Position numbers and translations under genes: made by a program. A model generated the notes under the pieces. It saw only the letters and a program-made list of their open reading frames with translations, searched no databases and was not told where the DNA came from. A stretch of DNA of 64,000 nt from Muribaculaceae bacterium (GTDB taxonomy: Bacteria; Bacteroidota; Bacteroidia; Bacteroidales; Muribaculaceae), in the NCBI GenBank assembly GCA_003979155.1, contig RYWL01000001.1, positions 1 to 64,000 on the forward strand. Direction: 5' to 3'. Below, piece by piece: positions 9,258 to 18,178 of this stretch; position 1 is the stretch's first letter; each line of letters starts with the position of its first letter.

Positions 9258-9470
9258 ATCAATCATAAATAATAGTTGTTAATATATCGGTGATTTTGAA
9301 TTTATAACAACGCTGTATTTGAAAAAGTTTTGACCTCTTTTTAAAAACGACACGCTTATATGATGAAACATGCCTTATGCGCCGTACAGAGGCCGTTAGG
9401 GATGATGAAAAAAAATTTTTTGGCATCAAAAAAACGAATCCAGCATACCTCGCGTATAGAAAAAAAGGCT

Positions 9471-9478
9471 TAATTTTG
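9471..9478 (+). promoter_or_regulatory. Promoter -7 element for the phosphoesterase gene
   Basis: TAATTTTG matches TAnnTTTG. It lies 18 nt before the upstream ATG (9496) and 42 nt before the preferred ATG (9520). Confidence 0.55.
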
Positions 9479-9519
9479 CACCGATAGCAGATGCTATGAA
9501 AAACGCACAATTCAAACTG

Positions 9520-11361
9520 ATGAAAAAGTTTCTTATTTCAGCAATCCTCCCTCTTCTCTCAGTATCATCCATTGCAGCACAGCGTATCGCCGTGCTCAGC
9601 GACGTGCACGTAACCCCCGGAAATGCCAATGAGTCACAGCTGCGGCTCGCTGTCGACGAAATAAATGCAGCCGATTTTGATGTCGTGATTATGAACGGCG
9701 ACCTCGGCAATGAGGGCTCTGTTGAAGAGCTCGAAAATGTGAAATCGATTCTCGACAACATACGGCATCCACTACACGTTCTTCCGGGCAACCACGAGAA
9801 CACCTGGAGCCGCAGCGCCACAAAGGCCTTCTTCGACCTGTGGGGCAACGACCGCTTTGTAACACGCATCGACTCGCTGGTGATTGTGGGCATAAACTGC
9901 GGTCCTTTCATGAAAATGGGCGACGGACATATAAAGCAGGAAGACCTCCACTGGCTCAAAGCCACGCTCGACACCGCCGTCACTCCTGGCACACATGTGC
10001 TGTCGTTCAATCACTATCCTCTGCTCGACGACCTAGACAACTATACCGACTATATCACTCTTCTTGAGCAATATCCCGTCGTCGGACACATCAACGGCCA
10101 CTACCACCGCTGGCGCATATATAATGCAGGCGGAGACGGTTATACAGGTATGCCCTGCGTAATGACGCGCGCCCTCGACATGGGCAACGGCGACTACGGA
10201 TACACTATTATCGACATCGACCCCGAGTGGGTACATGTATACAACAAGACTATCGGCCACAAGCCCGAAGCCCGGTATGCTTTTGCCAACTCCACAAAGC
10301 ACTCTAAGGCGAAGCTGCCCGATTCAAAGAAACTTAACATTCCCGATGGCTTCAAAGTCGATAAAGTGTGGGCCGACAGCGCTTCGGTATTCACCCGACT
10401 CGGCTTCGACAAAGAAAACGTATATTTCGGAAACTCGCTCGGCTATGCCCGTGCCGTACGCAAGACCGACGGCTCCGGCGTATGGAGCATTCCCACCGGT
10501 GCGTCGCTCTTCAGCCGCCCCGTGAAGCTCGCAAGCGGCAAAATCGCTGTGCCTGCCCACGATGCCATACTTCTAATCACCCCCGAGGGAAAAATCGCCG
10601 GAAAGCTGGCCTCGAAGAGCGGCCCGTATGTGGCCGACGGAACTCTCACGCCCGACGGCAAAGCATACATTCAGGGGGCCGACGGCCGCATCGAGCGCCG
10701 CCGCGCCGACAACGGCAAACTCGAGTGGAGCTACGACTCTATTTTCAACTATTGCCAGGCCGCACCGGCCATAGACGGCGATGACCTTATTTTCGGCGCA
10801 TGGGATACCAATCTGAGATGTCTCGACCTGAAGAGCGGACGTCTGCGCTGGTGCTGGAATAACGGCAAAACCGCCAATATGCTCGGTCCGGGCAATGTGG
10901 TGCCGGTTATTTCGGGCGACAAGGTGATTATCGTGGCTCCCGACAGATATATGACTATGCTCGACCGCAAAAGCGGCCGCGAACTGTGGCGCGACAACTC
11001 ACACCGCTACCGCGAAAGCCTCGGACACAGCGAAGACGGCTCGCGCGTATATGCCAAAACTATGGACGGCGAGCTCGTTGCCATCGATGCCACATCGCCC
11101 GTGTTCAAAGAGCTGTGGACATGCGACCTCGGGCTCGGATACGAACACGCTCCCTGCGTGATTGTCGAGAAAGACGGCTATGTTTACACCGGCTCTCGTC
11201 GTGGCATTGTAACAATATCGAAAGCCGACGGCTCAGGTCTTGTGGCTCAGCTTCCGCTCGGCGTGAGCGAAATCAACGGCATCGATGTCGACCCCACAAC
11301 AGGCGATATCTACGTTTCGCTTATCGAAGGTACAATTTTCCGTATTTCGCGTAATGGCTGA
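9520..11361 (+). CDS. Calcineurin-like metallophosphoesterase fused to a PQQ-type beta-propeller
   Basis: Exported protein of about 613 residues. The preferred ATG gives MKKFLISAILPLLSVSSIAAQ, a standard signal peptide; an in-frame ATG at 9496 adds eight residues. Residues about 20-270 contain the dinuclear-metal motifs of calcineurin-type phosphoesterases in order: LSDVHV, NGDLGNEG, LPGNHENTW, NHYP and GHINGHYHRW. From about 290 to the end there are repeated W/G-rich blades (SGVWSIPTG, GKLEWSYDS, SGRLRWCWN, SGRELWRDN) of a PQQ/quinoprotein-like propeller. The propeller probably binds substrate or a partner in the periplasm; the substrate is unknown. Its stop overlaps the next start (ATGGCTGA), indicating coupling. 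Confidence 0.85.
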   Translation: MKKFLISAILPLLSVSSIAAQRIAVLSDVHVTPGNANESQLRLAVDEINAADFDVVIMNGDLGNEGSVEELENVKSILDNIRHPLHVLPGNHENTWSRSATKAFFDLWGNDRFVTRIDSLVIVGINCGPFMKMGDGHIKQEDLHWLKATLDTAVTPGTHVLSFNHYPLLDDLDNYTDYITLLEQYPVVGHINGHYHRWRIYNAGGDGYTGMPCVMTRALDMGNGDYGYTIIDIDPEWVHVYNKTIGHKPEARYAFANSTKHSKAKLPDSKKLNIPDGFKVDKVWADSASVFTRLGFDKENVYFGNSLGYARAVRKTDGSGVWSIPTGASLFSRPVKLASGKIAVPAHDAILLITPEGKIAGKLASKSGPYVADGTLTPDGKAYIQGADGRIERRRADNGKLEWSYDSIFNYCQAAPAIDGDDLIFGAWDTNLRCLDLKSGRLRWCWNNGKTANMLGPGNVVPVISGDKVIIVAPDRYMTMLDRKSGRELWRDNSHRYRESLGHSEDGSRVYAKTMDGELVAIDATSPVFKELWTCDLGLGYEHAPCVIVEKDGYVYTGSRRGIVTISKADGSGLVAQLPLGVSEINGIDVDPTTGDIYVSLIEGTIFRISRNG

Positions 11362-11851
11362 CAATTATCTCGAGAAGAAAATGGAAGAGCACCGCCGTGC
11401 TCCCTCTCCTGCCCTGTCGCGCCGCTATAGTCCGTTGGGAACCAAGGCAGGCACTGCCTGTCTGCCCTTCGGCCGGCAACGCATTCTTGTGGGCGGATGC
11501 AACACCGCACCCGAGGCCGCCGAAGCTGCCGTAAAAGCTCTCGGAGCTACCGGTAGCACTGTCTTTTTCATTTGGAATGACTTGAAACGCGGCCGTGCGC
11601 TCGCTCAGGCAAGCGCTACAAGGCATATCCCCATGGACGACGTAAGAATAGCACAGGCCCGAGAGGCCGCATCGAAAGACGCGCCTATCAACTTCGAAAT
11701 CACCATTCTCCACGATATGGTGATGCTCGACGACAAACCGCTGATACAGGCCGAGCAGCTTTGCGAAGCCATTCAGGAATGGCTCATATATCTGCTATTG
11801 CCGCAAAGCCGCCGTCTGGGGCTCACTTTTTTCCAACATAGAAATCAATAA
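11354..11851 (+). CDS. Small Rossmann-like protein of unknown function
   Basis: The ATG at 11354 overlaps the stop of the phosphoesterase gene and gives a 165-residue protein starting MADNYLEKKMEEHRR; longer starts run back into the upstream gene. The segment ILVGGCNTAPEAAEAAVKALGATGSTVFFIWNDLKRGRALA is split by eye into a beta strand, a Gly-rich turn, a helix and a second strand ending in an acidic residue, like the first half of a short-chain dehydrogenase NAD(P) site. No Tyr-x-x-x-Lys catalytic pair is evident, so it may be a degenerate dehydrogenase-like protein. The last 29 nt overlap the convergent M64 gene. Confidence in the gene is fair, in its function low. Confidence 0.6.
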   Translation: MADNYLEKKMEEHRRAPSPALSRRYSPLGTKAGTACLPFGRQRILVGGCNTAPEAAEAAVKALGATGSTVFFIWNDLKRGRALAQASATRHIPMDDVRIAQAREAASKDAPINFEITILHDMVMLDDKPLIQAEQLCEAIQEWLIYLLLPQSRRLGLTFFQHRNQ

Positions 11852-13112
11852 GGCTTTCAATCGCGCGCTGACATGCCGGACAGAACGTCGGCCACTCGTT
11901 GTCGCGCATACGGCAGCGGTCGGCCGGACGGTAAACGCCCTTGAACGAATATCCGCCTCCCTCGAAGACGCCCACAGAATAGCGCTCGGCATCAGCCGCC
12001 GGAGTTGGCACCGGAGTGCTCTCAGGTACTATCGCCTTCCATTTCGAATCAAAATCGACAAGCGTGGTGATATTTGGCTCCCACGGCTCTATGTCGATGG
12101 GATACAGCGACGACATTTCATCGCCGGGATAGAAATATTCGTCGGCAAGGCCGCCGAAGCTATGGCCGAACTCGTGCACGACCACAGGTCGGAAATTTGA
12201 GTTTTTCGATGTAGTGAGCGTATAGCTGTTATATATGCCGCCTCCGCCATACACCGGACTATTGGCAAGAATGATGATGTGCTCGAAAGGCACGCCGGCA
12301 AGGCTGTCATAAATGGCGCTCACATTAGGCGTGGTGAGATAGCGGTCGGAGTAAAAAGTGTCGTAATGCGAACCGAATGCGGTGCGTCGCCACTCGCCTT
12401 TACGGGGCACCGTCACACCGCTGTCGGCCGACGGCGTCCATACGGCAATAAAATTGAAATCGTCGCGGTGCGAAGCAAAAGGCTCATGACTAAAAACTGC
12501 ATCCACGGCATTACGCGCATCATCGATAAACGAGCCGCGCTCGGCCTCGGTGTAGCCTTCGGCAAGAATCGCAACATCAATCACCTCCCGAGGGTCTCCG
12601 CCACGGTGTATATAGCTGTACTCCGCCACTCTTTGCGGCGTGGCATCATAAACAAGTATGTCTGTCGGCGAATAATAGTGCGAGTTGGCTGCCACCACGC
12701 GGTGACGGCTGTCGAGCAACTCTACAGTTACTTTTGCAACCTTATGAGGCAACGGAAGGACAAACGAGTTTTCGTAGGAGCGCGACGTGCACCCGGCCTC
12801 TGCTGTCTCGCGCCACTCGTGAAAAAGTGTCGAAAAGCTGTGACGGTAGATTGTGTCGCCCGTCAGCGAGTCGGTCATCGTGATTATACCATTGCCCTGC
12901 AGAGGAAGCTCCGACATATTGTGCCGGCGGCCATACCAGCCGGCCGATTTGTGTTGCCGGCTGAGAAACACACGACAGTCTTTGTCGTTTCCGGCAAGGG
13001 TGTAGTCAACACGCAGTGTCGAATCGGCGAATACACTGTCGAAATCTACAGCCGATGCGCTCAACGAACAGATAAAAGTGGCAAATGCCGCTATGTGTAA
13101 TGCTGCTTTCAT
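11823..13112 (-). CDS. M64 (IgA-peptidase-like) zinc metallopeptidase
   Basis: Starting at the ATG at 13112, the protein has about 429 residues with a signal peptide (MKAALHIAAFATFICSLSASA). An N-terminal beta-rich domain (about 20-130) precedes a catalytic domain with DVAILAEGYTEAE near 165 and the zinc motif HEFGHSFGGLADEY near 314, where the two His and the downstream Asp are the expected ligands and the Glu is catalytic. This is the signature of peptidase family M64, whose founder cleaves IgA. Four Cys near the C-terminus (RCRMRDNEWPTFCPAC) may form disulfides or bind metal. It is periplasmic or secreted; the substrate is not known here. Upstream codons to 13157 were rejected because they would precede the signal peptide. 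Confidence 0.9.
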   Translation of the reverse strand: MKAALHIAAFATFICSLSASAVDFDSVFADSTLRVDYTLAGNDKDCRVFLSRQHKSAGWYGRRHNMSELPLQGNGIITMTDSLTGDTIYRHSFSTLFHEWRETAEAGCTSRSYENSFVLPLPHKVAKVTVELLDSRHRVVAANSHYYSPTDILVYDATPQRVAEYSYIHRGGDPREVIDVAILAEGYTEAERGSFIDDARNAVDAVFSHEPFASHRDDFNFIAVWTPSADSGVTVPRKGEWRRTAFGSHYDTFYSDRYLTTPNVSAIYDSLAGVPFEHIIILANSPVYGGGGIYNSYTLTTSKNSNFRPVVVHEFGHSFGGLADEYFYPGDEMSSLYPIDIEPWEPNITTLVDFDSKWKAIVPESTPVPTPAADAERYSVGVFEGGGYSFKGVYRPADRCRMRDNEWPTFCPACQRAIESLIDFYVGKK

Positions 13113-13233
13113 TTTTATGACATTTGTCTGCGAATTTATCCAAAAAGTGCCAAACAAAAGAGCGAAAGAGTATGTATTTGTCAGGTTTTAACAATTTTCA
13201 ACACCTAAATGCAGCATATACGGGAATAATCAC

Positions 13234-13241
13234 TAACTTTG
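13234..13241 (+). promoter_or_regulatory. Promoter -7 element for the DUF4886 gene
   Basis: TAACTTTG matches TAnnTTTG, 51 nt before the ATG at 13293. It lies just upstream of or over the extended-frame start at 13239, which favours 13293. Confidence 0.6.
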
Positions 13242-13292
13242 TATCTACGGCTCACAACAATCAAACACGAACCGCCTAAACAACCTAATAAA

Positions 13293-14171
13293 ATGAAAAA
13301 ATACAGTCTGAAATTTTTAGGAGCTCTCGCACTGGGATTATCTGTCACATTATCAGCATTCGGCGAATGCAAAGCGCCTGTTTGTAAAAATGATACCCTT
13401 CGCATTCTTTCAATCGGCAACAGCTTTTCAGAAGATGCATTCGAGCAGGAATTCATACCTCTGTGCAAATCGGCGGGAGTGAATGTGGTTGTCGGCAACA
13501 TGTATATCGGCGGCTGCGATATCAATCGCCACTTCGATAATTTTAAAAACGACAAAAAAGACTACAGCTATCGCAAACTTGACACATCGGGCAAATGCGA
13601 CACCACAAACAACTACCGTCTCAGCCTTGCGCTCCTCGATGAGCCTTGGGATATAATATCTTTCCAGCAGGCGAGCCACGATTCAGGCAGAAAAAATACT
13701 TACAGAAATCTTACCGAATTCATAACAGGCGTACGCAACGTCGTCGGAGAACATCCCCGCTTTGTGTTCTATCAGACATGGGCTTATTCTCCCGACAGCA
13801 AGCACTTCGGTTTTGCCAACTACAGTCATCGCCAAGATGTTATGGACGACAGCATCAGCTCAGCTATCGACGCAGTCGTAAAAAACAATCCTCAGATTAA
13901 AGCGGTTGTCCCCGTGGGCTCGGTTATAAAGAACGCCCGTAAAACAGCTCTCGGCGACGACCTCACCCGCGACGGCTATCACCTCGACAAAAAGGTGGCA
14001 CGCTACATAGCCGCCGCCACATGGCTCAAGGCCCTTTTGGGCATCAATCCCGGCGACGTTGAATACCGTCCCGCACGCGTCAACGAGGCCCAGAAAAAAA
14101 TAATCGACTCCACCATAAAGACCACAGTCAGCCACACCCCGTGGCCCCGGCTGAAGCCTTGCGCAAAATAG
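13293..14171 (+). CDS. DUF4886 SGNH-hydrolase-like exported protein
   Basis: A 292-residue protein with a signal peptide (MKKYSLKFLGALALGLSVTLSAFG). The motif LSIGNSFSEDAFEQ near residue 40 is the block I SGNH element with its Ser, FQQASHDSG is a likely oxyanion block, and TRDGYHLD near 235 supplies the Asp-x-x-His end of a catalytic triad. These fit DUF4886, a Bacteroidetes family presumed to hydrolyse esters on glycans. It is transcribed alone from its own promoter and ends inside a perfect hairpin, convergent with the mannan operon. A role as acetylesterase on the neighbouring mannan substrate is possible but unproven. Confidence 0.85.
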   Translation: MKKYSLKFLGALALGLSVTLSAFGECKAPVCKNDTLRILSIGNSFSEDAFEQEFIPLCKSAGVNVVVGNMYIGGCDINRHFDNFKNDKKDYSYRKLDTSGKCDTTNNYRLSLALLDEPWDIISFQQASHDSGRKNTYRNLTEFITGVRNVVGEHPRFVFYQTWAYSPDSKHFGFANYSHRQDVMDDSISSAIDAVVKNNPQIKAVVPVGSVIKNARKTALGDDLTRDGYHLDKKVARYIAAATWLKALLGINPGDVEYRPARVNEAQKKIIDSTIKTTVSHTPWPRLKPCAK

Positions 14172-14200
14172 TCTCGTCGGGTTTGTAACCCGACGAGACT
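14170..14200 (+). terminator. Perfect hairpin over the DUF4886 stop codon
   Basis: A perfect 14-bp stem (14170-14183 with 14187-14200) and 3-nt loop; the TAG stop is inside the left arm. No T-run follows directly, so it may act with the second hairpin at 14223-14253 or protect the 3' end. Confidence 0.5.
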
Positions 14201-14222
14201 ACCCGATGCCAAAATCCATAAC

Positions 14223-14253
14223 AATAAAAATGATGCTGAGCATCATTTTTATT
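14223..14253. terminator. Bidirectional Rho-independent terminator
   Basis: A perfect 14-bp stem (14223-14236 with 14240-14253), 3-nt loop TGA, and A-run/T-run at the stem base on both sides. It can end both the DUF4886 transcript and the convergent mannan operon, and overlaps the stop codon of the epimerase gene. Confidence 0.85.
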
Positions 14254-15472
14254 ATTCCTCCGCCATCTCCCGGAGTTGAGAAGCTGCCTCTATGCACATG
14301 CGCGAATTGTGGTAGGGGCATTTCCAGAACCCGGCTTTATCGTCGCGACGGTTGATTGAACCGTCGGGCATGCGGCTCCAGTACCACTCGCCGTTTTCGT
14401 GGTCCACAATCATCGAGTCGATATACCGCCACGACTGGAGCGCATCGGCGAGAGCCTTGTCAGAGGCCTCTTTTGTGGCGCTGTGGAAGCGTGCGAGATA
14501 AATCTGTCCTACGACATTCTCGGCCTGCACCCACCAGTGTTTTTCGTTGTCGAAATGACCGTTGGCGTGGCGCTCATAAACCATTGAACCGTCGTAGCAG
14601 CGGCCTCGGAGAGCCGCGAGAGCCACATGGCGTGTCACGTCGGCAGTCTTTGCGAGCAGGGCGGCATCGCCTATTACCTCTGCAGCCTCGAACATGAGCC
14701 ACGAAGCCTCGATGTCGTGTCCGTAACTTATTTCGGCATCGAGACGGCGGAAATCATCGTCGAAGAAAAGGCCGAGATTATGTGTCTGCGAGTCGACAAT
14801 CACATCGTTGAACAGACGCAGCAGCGATGCCGTGGCCTCGCGACACTCTTCTGTGGGCCATACACGCAACAGATTGGCATATCCTTCGAGAATGTGAAGA
14901 TGCGTATTCATTGTCTTGGAGGCATTCTCGTCCTTGTCGCTGAGGCGCACGTCGGCCAGGGGCGACCAGTCGCGTGCCGAGGCCTCGAAGTAACCGCCGC
15001 GCACGTTGTCGCGACTATGCTTTTCGATGCAGCGGAACAACTCCACAGCAAGTTCAAGAGCCTCCTTGTCGCCGCAAAGACGCACGTACTCTGCAAGCCC
15101 GTAAATAGTGAATGCTATAGCATAAAACTGCTTTTTGTCGGCCGAGGGAGTGCCGTCGGGGTTAACGGCCCAGAAAACGCCGCCATATTCACGGTCGATA
15201 AACGTATCGGCCACATAACGCATCTGCCGGGCAGCGGCCTCTGCGTACTGTGGGTCTCCGGTAAATCGGGCCGCAGCCGAGAGTGTCCATAGAATACGTG
15301 CATTGAGAATCGCACCCCTGGGCTCGTCGGCATGAAGCATGTCGTTGCCGTCGCGACGGCCATAGTAACCGCCTTCTGGCGCAGTCATTTTCGAGAGCCA
15401 GTAGGGAAGTATGTTTGAAGTAAGATTATAAGTAAGCTCGCCGGCAAAAGCGAGCTTTTCTTCTTTTGTCAT
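14252..15472 (-). CDS. Cellobiose/mannobiose 2-epimerase (AGE family)
   Basis: Cytoplasmic enzyme of about 406 residues with no signal peptide. The ATG at 15472 (MTKEEKLAF) follows the symporter stop by 5 nt; the TTG at 15481 overlaps it and is less likely. It is an (alpha/alpha)6 barrel of the N-acylglucosamine 2-epimerase superfamily. Visible active-site motifs are HLHILEGYANL near 198, YGHDIEASW near 249, HWWVQAENV near 312 and CPYHNSRMC near 387. In Bacteroides fragilis the homologous enzyme turns beta-1,4-mannobiose into mannosyl-glucose, the substrate of the GH130 phosphorylase. The GH130 and transporter genes lie beside it in the same order of function, so mannobiose is the likely substrate. 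It is the last gene of the operon. Confidence 0.92.
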   Translation of the reverse strand: MTKEEKLAFAGELTYNLTSNILPYWLSKMTAPEGGYYGRRDGNDMLHADEPRGAILNARILWTLSAAARFTGDPQYAEAAARQMRYVADTFIDREYGGVFWAVNPDGTPSADKKQFYAIAFTIYGLAEYVRLCGDKEALELAVELFRCIEKHSRDNVRGGYFEASARDWSPLADVRLSDKDENASKTMNTHLHILEGYANLLRVWPTEECREATASLLRLFNDVIVDSQTHNLGLFFDDDFRRLDAEISYGHDIEASWLMFEAAEVIGDAALLAKTADVTRHVALAALRGRCYDGSMVYERHANGHFDNEKHWWVQAENVVGQIYLARFHSATKEASDKALADALQSWRYIDSMIVDHENGEWYWSRMPDGSINRRDDKAGFWKCPYHNSRMCIEAASQLREMAEE

Positions 15473-15477
15473 TATTT

Positions 15478-16920
15478 TCAATTGTTTATATCATTGAAAT
15501 TATCGGCGATATCGACTGCGGCCTGTTCGCTTCGGCGCACCCGCAATTCCTTGTCAATCATCTCCATGCGCGTAGAGGTGAGCGGATATGCCCACACGGC
15601 GATAATCGCTATTGCGGCGACACCGGCCGGAATAAATGTCATCAGCGTCCACAGACACGATATGGCGCTTTCGGGCTGGGCAATTTCGGCACCGCTCACA
15701 CCGTCAAGACGGGCTATGTAACCACATGCGTCAAGCAGCCAGAGCACGGCGGCACCGCCGATTGCACCGCCGAACTTCTGCGCCATTGAGGAAGAGGAGA
15801 ATATGAGACCTGTCGAAGCCGTGTGGAAACGGTGTTCGGAGTAATCGGCCACATCGGCATACATCGACCATACAAGGGGCGACATGATGCCTGTGAGCAC
15901 CGATATGCAGATTTGGAAAAGCAGCATCAGCAAGAATCCCGCAGAACTTACCGGCAGGAAGAAGAAGCCGATACTGAGCACTATCAGAAGTGCGTTGACA
16001 AGAATGAACGTGCTCTTTTTGCCGATGCGTCCTGCAATAGGCACCGTCAGAGCTACACCTACCATATTGGCGACCTCACCTATACTCAGGAAGAGACCCG
16101 AGTAGAAGAGCACCGACAGGCCGAAGAGCCACAGATGCACATCCGCACCAATCACATCGGCGAAAAAGTAAGCTACCGTTGCGCCTCTTACGGTGTTGAA
16201 GAGGTTGAAGCTCAGGGCTGCGCCTATAAGCAGCCACCAGGGACGGTTGTGAACAAGTGCCTTGAAATCCTTGCCGATGCTCACCACGCTTGTAGTACGC
16301 ACCACTTCGCGGGTCATGGCGAAGCAGAGCAAGAAGAGCACAAGACACGCCACCGCAATCACAATCATGGCCATTTGCCAGCTTGTAGCAGGCGATGCGC
16401 CCATTATCCTCTCAAAGAGCGAGCACAGGGGCTCCCATGCAGCCAGGGCGATGAACGAACCGCCGTAGGCAAAGAACATACGGTACGACGAGAACACCGT
16501 CTTTTCCTCCGATTTGTCGGTAATCACACCGAGCATGGCGCCATAAGGCACATTAATGCCGGTGTAGACAGTCATCATGAGGATGTATGTCACATATGCC
16601 CACAGCAGCTTGCCGGCATAGGCGAAATCAGGCGTTGTAAAAAGCAAAATACCACATACGGCAAAGGGAACGGCAAACCACAGCAGATAGGGACGGTATT
16701 TGCCCTTCGATGTATTTGTGCGGTCGGCGATTATACCCATCATGGGGTCGGAAACGGCATCCCAGATACGAGTCACCATTACAAGCACGCCGGCATCGAG
16801 CAGCGACAGACCGAAGATGTTTGAATAAAAGAACGGCAGATAGTAGCTGAAAATTTTCCAGAACATCGACGAGGCCATATCGCCGAAGCCGTAGCCTATT
16901 TTGCGTTTTAACAAAGCCAT
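15478..16920 (-). CDS. GPH-family (MFS) sugar:cation symporter
   Basis: A 480-residue inner-membrane protein with twelve predicted hydrophobic segments. The N-terminus (KRKIGYGFGDMASSMFW) and the loop motif RIWDAVSDPMMGIIADRT are hallmarks of the glycoside-pentoside-hexuronide symporters. In the known Bacteroides mannan pathway a symporter of this kind sits next to the epimerase and the mannosylglucose phosphorylase and brings mannobiose across the inner membrane. Here it lies between those two genes, 24 nt after GH130 and 5 nt before the epimerase. Cation (Na or H) and exact sugar cannot be read from the sequence. Confidence 0.92.
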   Translation of the reverse strand: MALLKRKIGYGFGDMASSMFWKIFSYYLPFFYSNIFGLSLLDAGVLVMVTRIWDAVSDPMMGIIADRTNTSKGKYRPYLLWFAVPFAVCGILLFTTPDFAYAGKLLWAYVTYILMMTVYTGINVPYGAMLGVITDKSEEKTVFSSYRMFFAYGGSFIALAAWEPLCSLFERIMGASPATSWQMAMIVIAVACLVLFLLCFAMTREVVRTTSVVSIGKDFKALVHNRPWWLLIGAALSFNLFNTVRGATVAYFFADVIGADVHLWLFGLSVLFYSGLFLSIGEVANMVGVALTVPIAGRIGKKSTFILVNALLIVLSIGFFFLPVSSAGFLLMLLFQICISVLTGIMSPLVWSMYADVADYSEHRFHTASTGLIFSSSSMAQKFGGAIGGAAVLWLLDACGYIARLDGVSGAEIAQPESAISCLWTLMTFIPAGVAAIAIIAVWAYPLTSTRMEMIDKELRVRRSEQAAVDIADNFNDINN

Positions 16921-16944
16921 GGTATAGTTTAAGTGTTTTTCTTA

Positions 16945-18114
16945 TTATTCTACGCCGAAGGCGAGATTCTTGTCAATCAGCTTATTGAGTGTCTTTACCG
17001 ATTCGCCTGTAGTGAGGCCGTCAGAGGGTGTGTTGAGGCAATAGTCCACAAGCTGTTCGACTGTAGAGGTTGCCACATGCATGCGCGTGTCGGACGACGC
17101 ATAGTAGATGAACACACGGCCATCTTCGTCGGCAATCCAGCCATTTGAGAAGAGCACATTCATCACATCGCCCATGTATTCGTCGCCTACAGGAGCCATA
17201 AAGTAACCGCCGGGCGAAGCTATGCGTTTCCACGGCTCCTCGAGCGAGGTCATGTAGAGATAGAGCACATAGCGGAGACCCGAGGCGCAGTTGCGCACGC
17301 CGTGAGCCAGATGAAGCCAGCCCTGAGGCGTCTTTATAGGATGCGGACCTTCGCCATTTTTCACTTCCTTGATGGTGTGGTAAAGGCGTTCGTCGATGAT
17401 GAGCTCGTTTTCAACAACAGCGTTGGTGATGTCTTCGACCAGAGCCCAGCCGATGCCTCCGCCGCTGCCGGTGTCGATGAAACCATCCTGCGGACGGGTG
17501 TAGAGCGCATATTTGCCATTTACGAATTCAGGATGAAGCACCACATTGCGCTGTTGGCTCTTAGTCTTGAGGTCGGGCAGACGCTCCCAGTCAACGAGGT
17601 TTTTGGTGCGTGCTATGCCACAGGTAGCCGTAGCTGCCGACAGGTCGCCGGGCTGGCTGTCGTCGTGACGCTCAACACAGAATAGGCCGTAAATCCAGCC
17701 GTCTTCGTGCTGTGTGAGTCGCATGTCGTATACGTTAGTGCCGGGCACGGTATCTTCAGGCATCGTGACAGGATGATTCCAGAATCGGAAATTGTCGACA
17801 CCGTTGGGGCTTTCAGCAACCGCAAAAAACGATTTACGGTCGGCACCTTCGACTCGTACCACAAGCAGATACTTGCCGTCGAGCTTGATTGCGCCGGAGT
17901 TGAGAACGGCGTTGCATCCGATACGCTCCATGAAGAAAGGATTGGTAGCCGGGTTGAAATCGTACTTCCAGAACGGCGGAACCATGGCTGCGGTAAGCAC
18001 CGGGTGCTGATAACGGTTGTAGATACCATTGCCTTCTATGGGAGTATTTTTGCGAGTAACCAGTTTTTCGTACTCATCGAGGACGAGAGATTTACGATAA
18101 TTGAAAATATCCAT
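16945..18114 (-). CDS. GH130 4-O-beta-D-mannosyl-D-glucose phosphorylase
   Basis: A 389-residue cytoplasmic protein without signal peptide, forming a five-bladed propeller of family GH130. The segment [11 protein letters not shown] places the conserved catalytic Asp at residue 130, matching the Asp at about 131 in the Bacteroides fragilis enzyme. Other family marks are [32 protein letters not shown] and [18 protein letters not shown]. The reaction splits mannosyl-glucose with phosphate into mannose-1-phosphate and glucose. Its operon partners supply the substrate: symporter and 2-epimerase downstream, two GH26 mannanases upstream. The length equals the GH130 subfamily 1 norm. Confidence 0.95.
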   Translation of the reverse strand: MDIFNYRKSLVLDEYEKLVTRKNTPIEGNGIYNRYQHPVLTAAMVPPFWKYDFNPATNPFFMERIGCNAVLNSGAIKLDGKYLLVVRVEGADRKSFFAVAESPNGVDNFRFWNHPVTMPEDTVPGTNVYDMRLTQHEDGWIYGLFCVERHDDSQPGDLSAATATCGIARTKNLVDWERLPDLKTKSQQRNVVLHPEFVNGKYALYTRPQDGFIDTGSGGGIGWALVEDITNAVVENELIIDERLYHTIKEVKNGEGPHPIKTPQGWLHLAHGVRNCASGLRYVLYLYMTSLEEPWKRIASPGGYFMAPVGDEYMGDVMNVLFSNGWIADEDGRVFIYYASSDTRMHVATSTVEQLVDYCLNTPSDGLTTGESVKTLNKLIDKNLAFGVE

Positions 18115-18129
18115 TTTTAAAATAGCCAG

Positions 18130-18150
18130 ATTGATAAACTATGTATCAAT
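18130..18150. promoter_or_regulatory. Inverted repeat upstream of the GH130 gene
   Basis: ATTGATA and TATCAAT form a perfect 7-bp inverted repeat separated by 7 nt, 15 nt before the GH130 start in the widest gap of the operon (64 nt). It could be an operator, a processing site or chance; there is no T-run, so a terminator is unlikely. Confidence 0.3.
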
Positions 18151-18178
18151 TAAACGAACAGTAAAACGCCTGTAACTG

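Noticed and set aside
9405..9435. A-run/T-run palindrome in the LRR-phosphoesterase intergenic region
   Set aside because: Low-complexity A and T stretch in a divergent gap; cannot be told from background.
15823..16824. 333-residue open frame opposite the symporter gene
   Set aside because: It is the reverse complement of a well-supported membrane transporter, rich in His and Glu, with no start context or promoter. It is a shadow frame.
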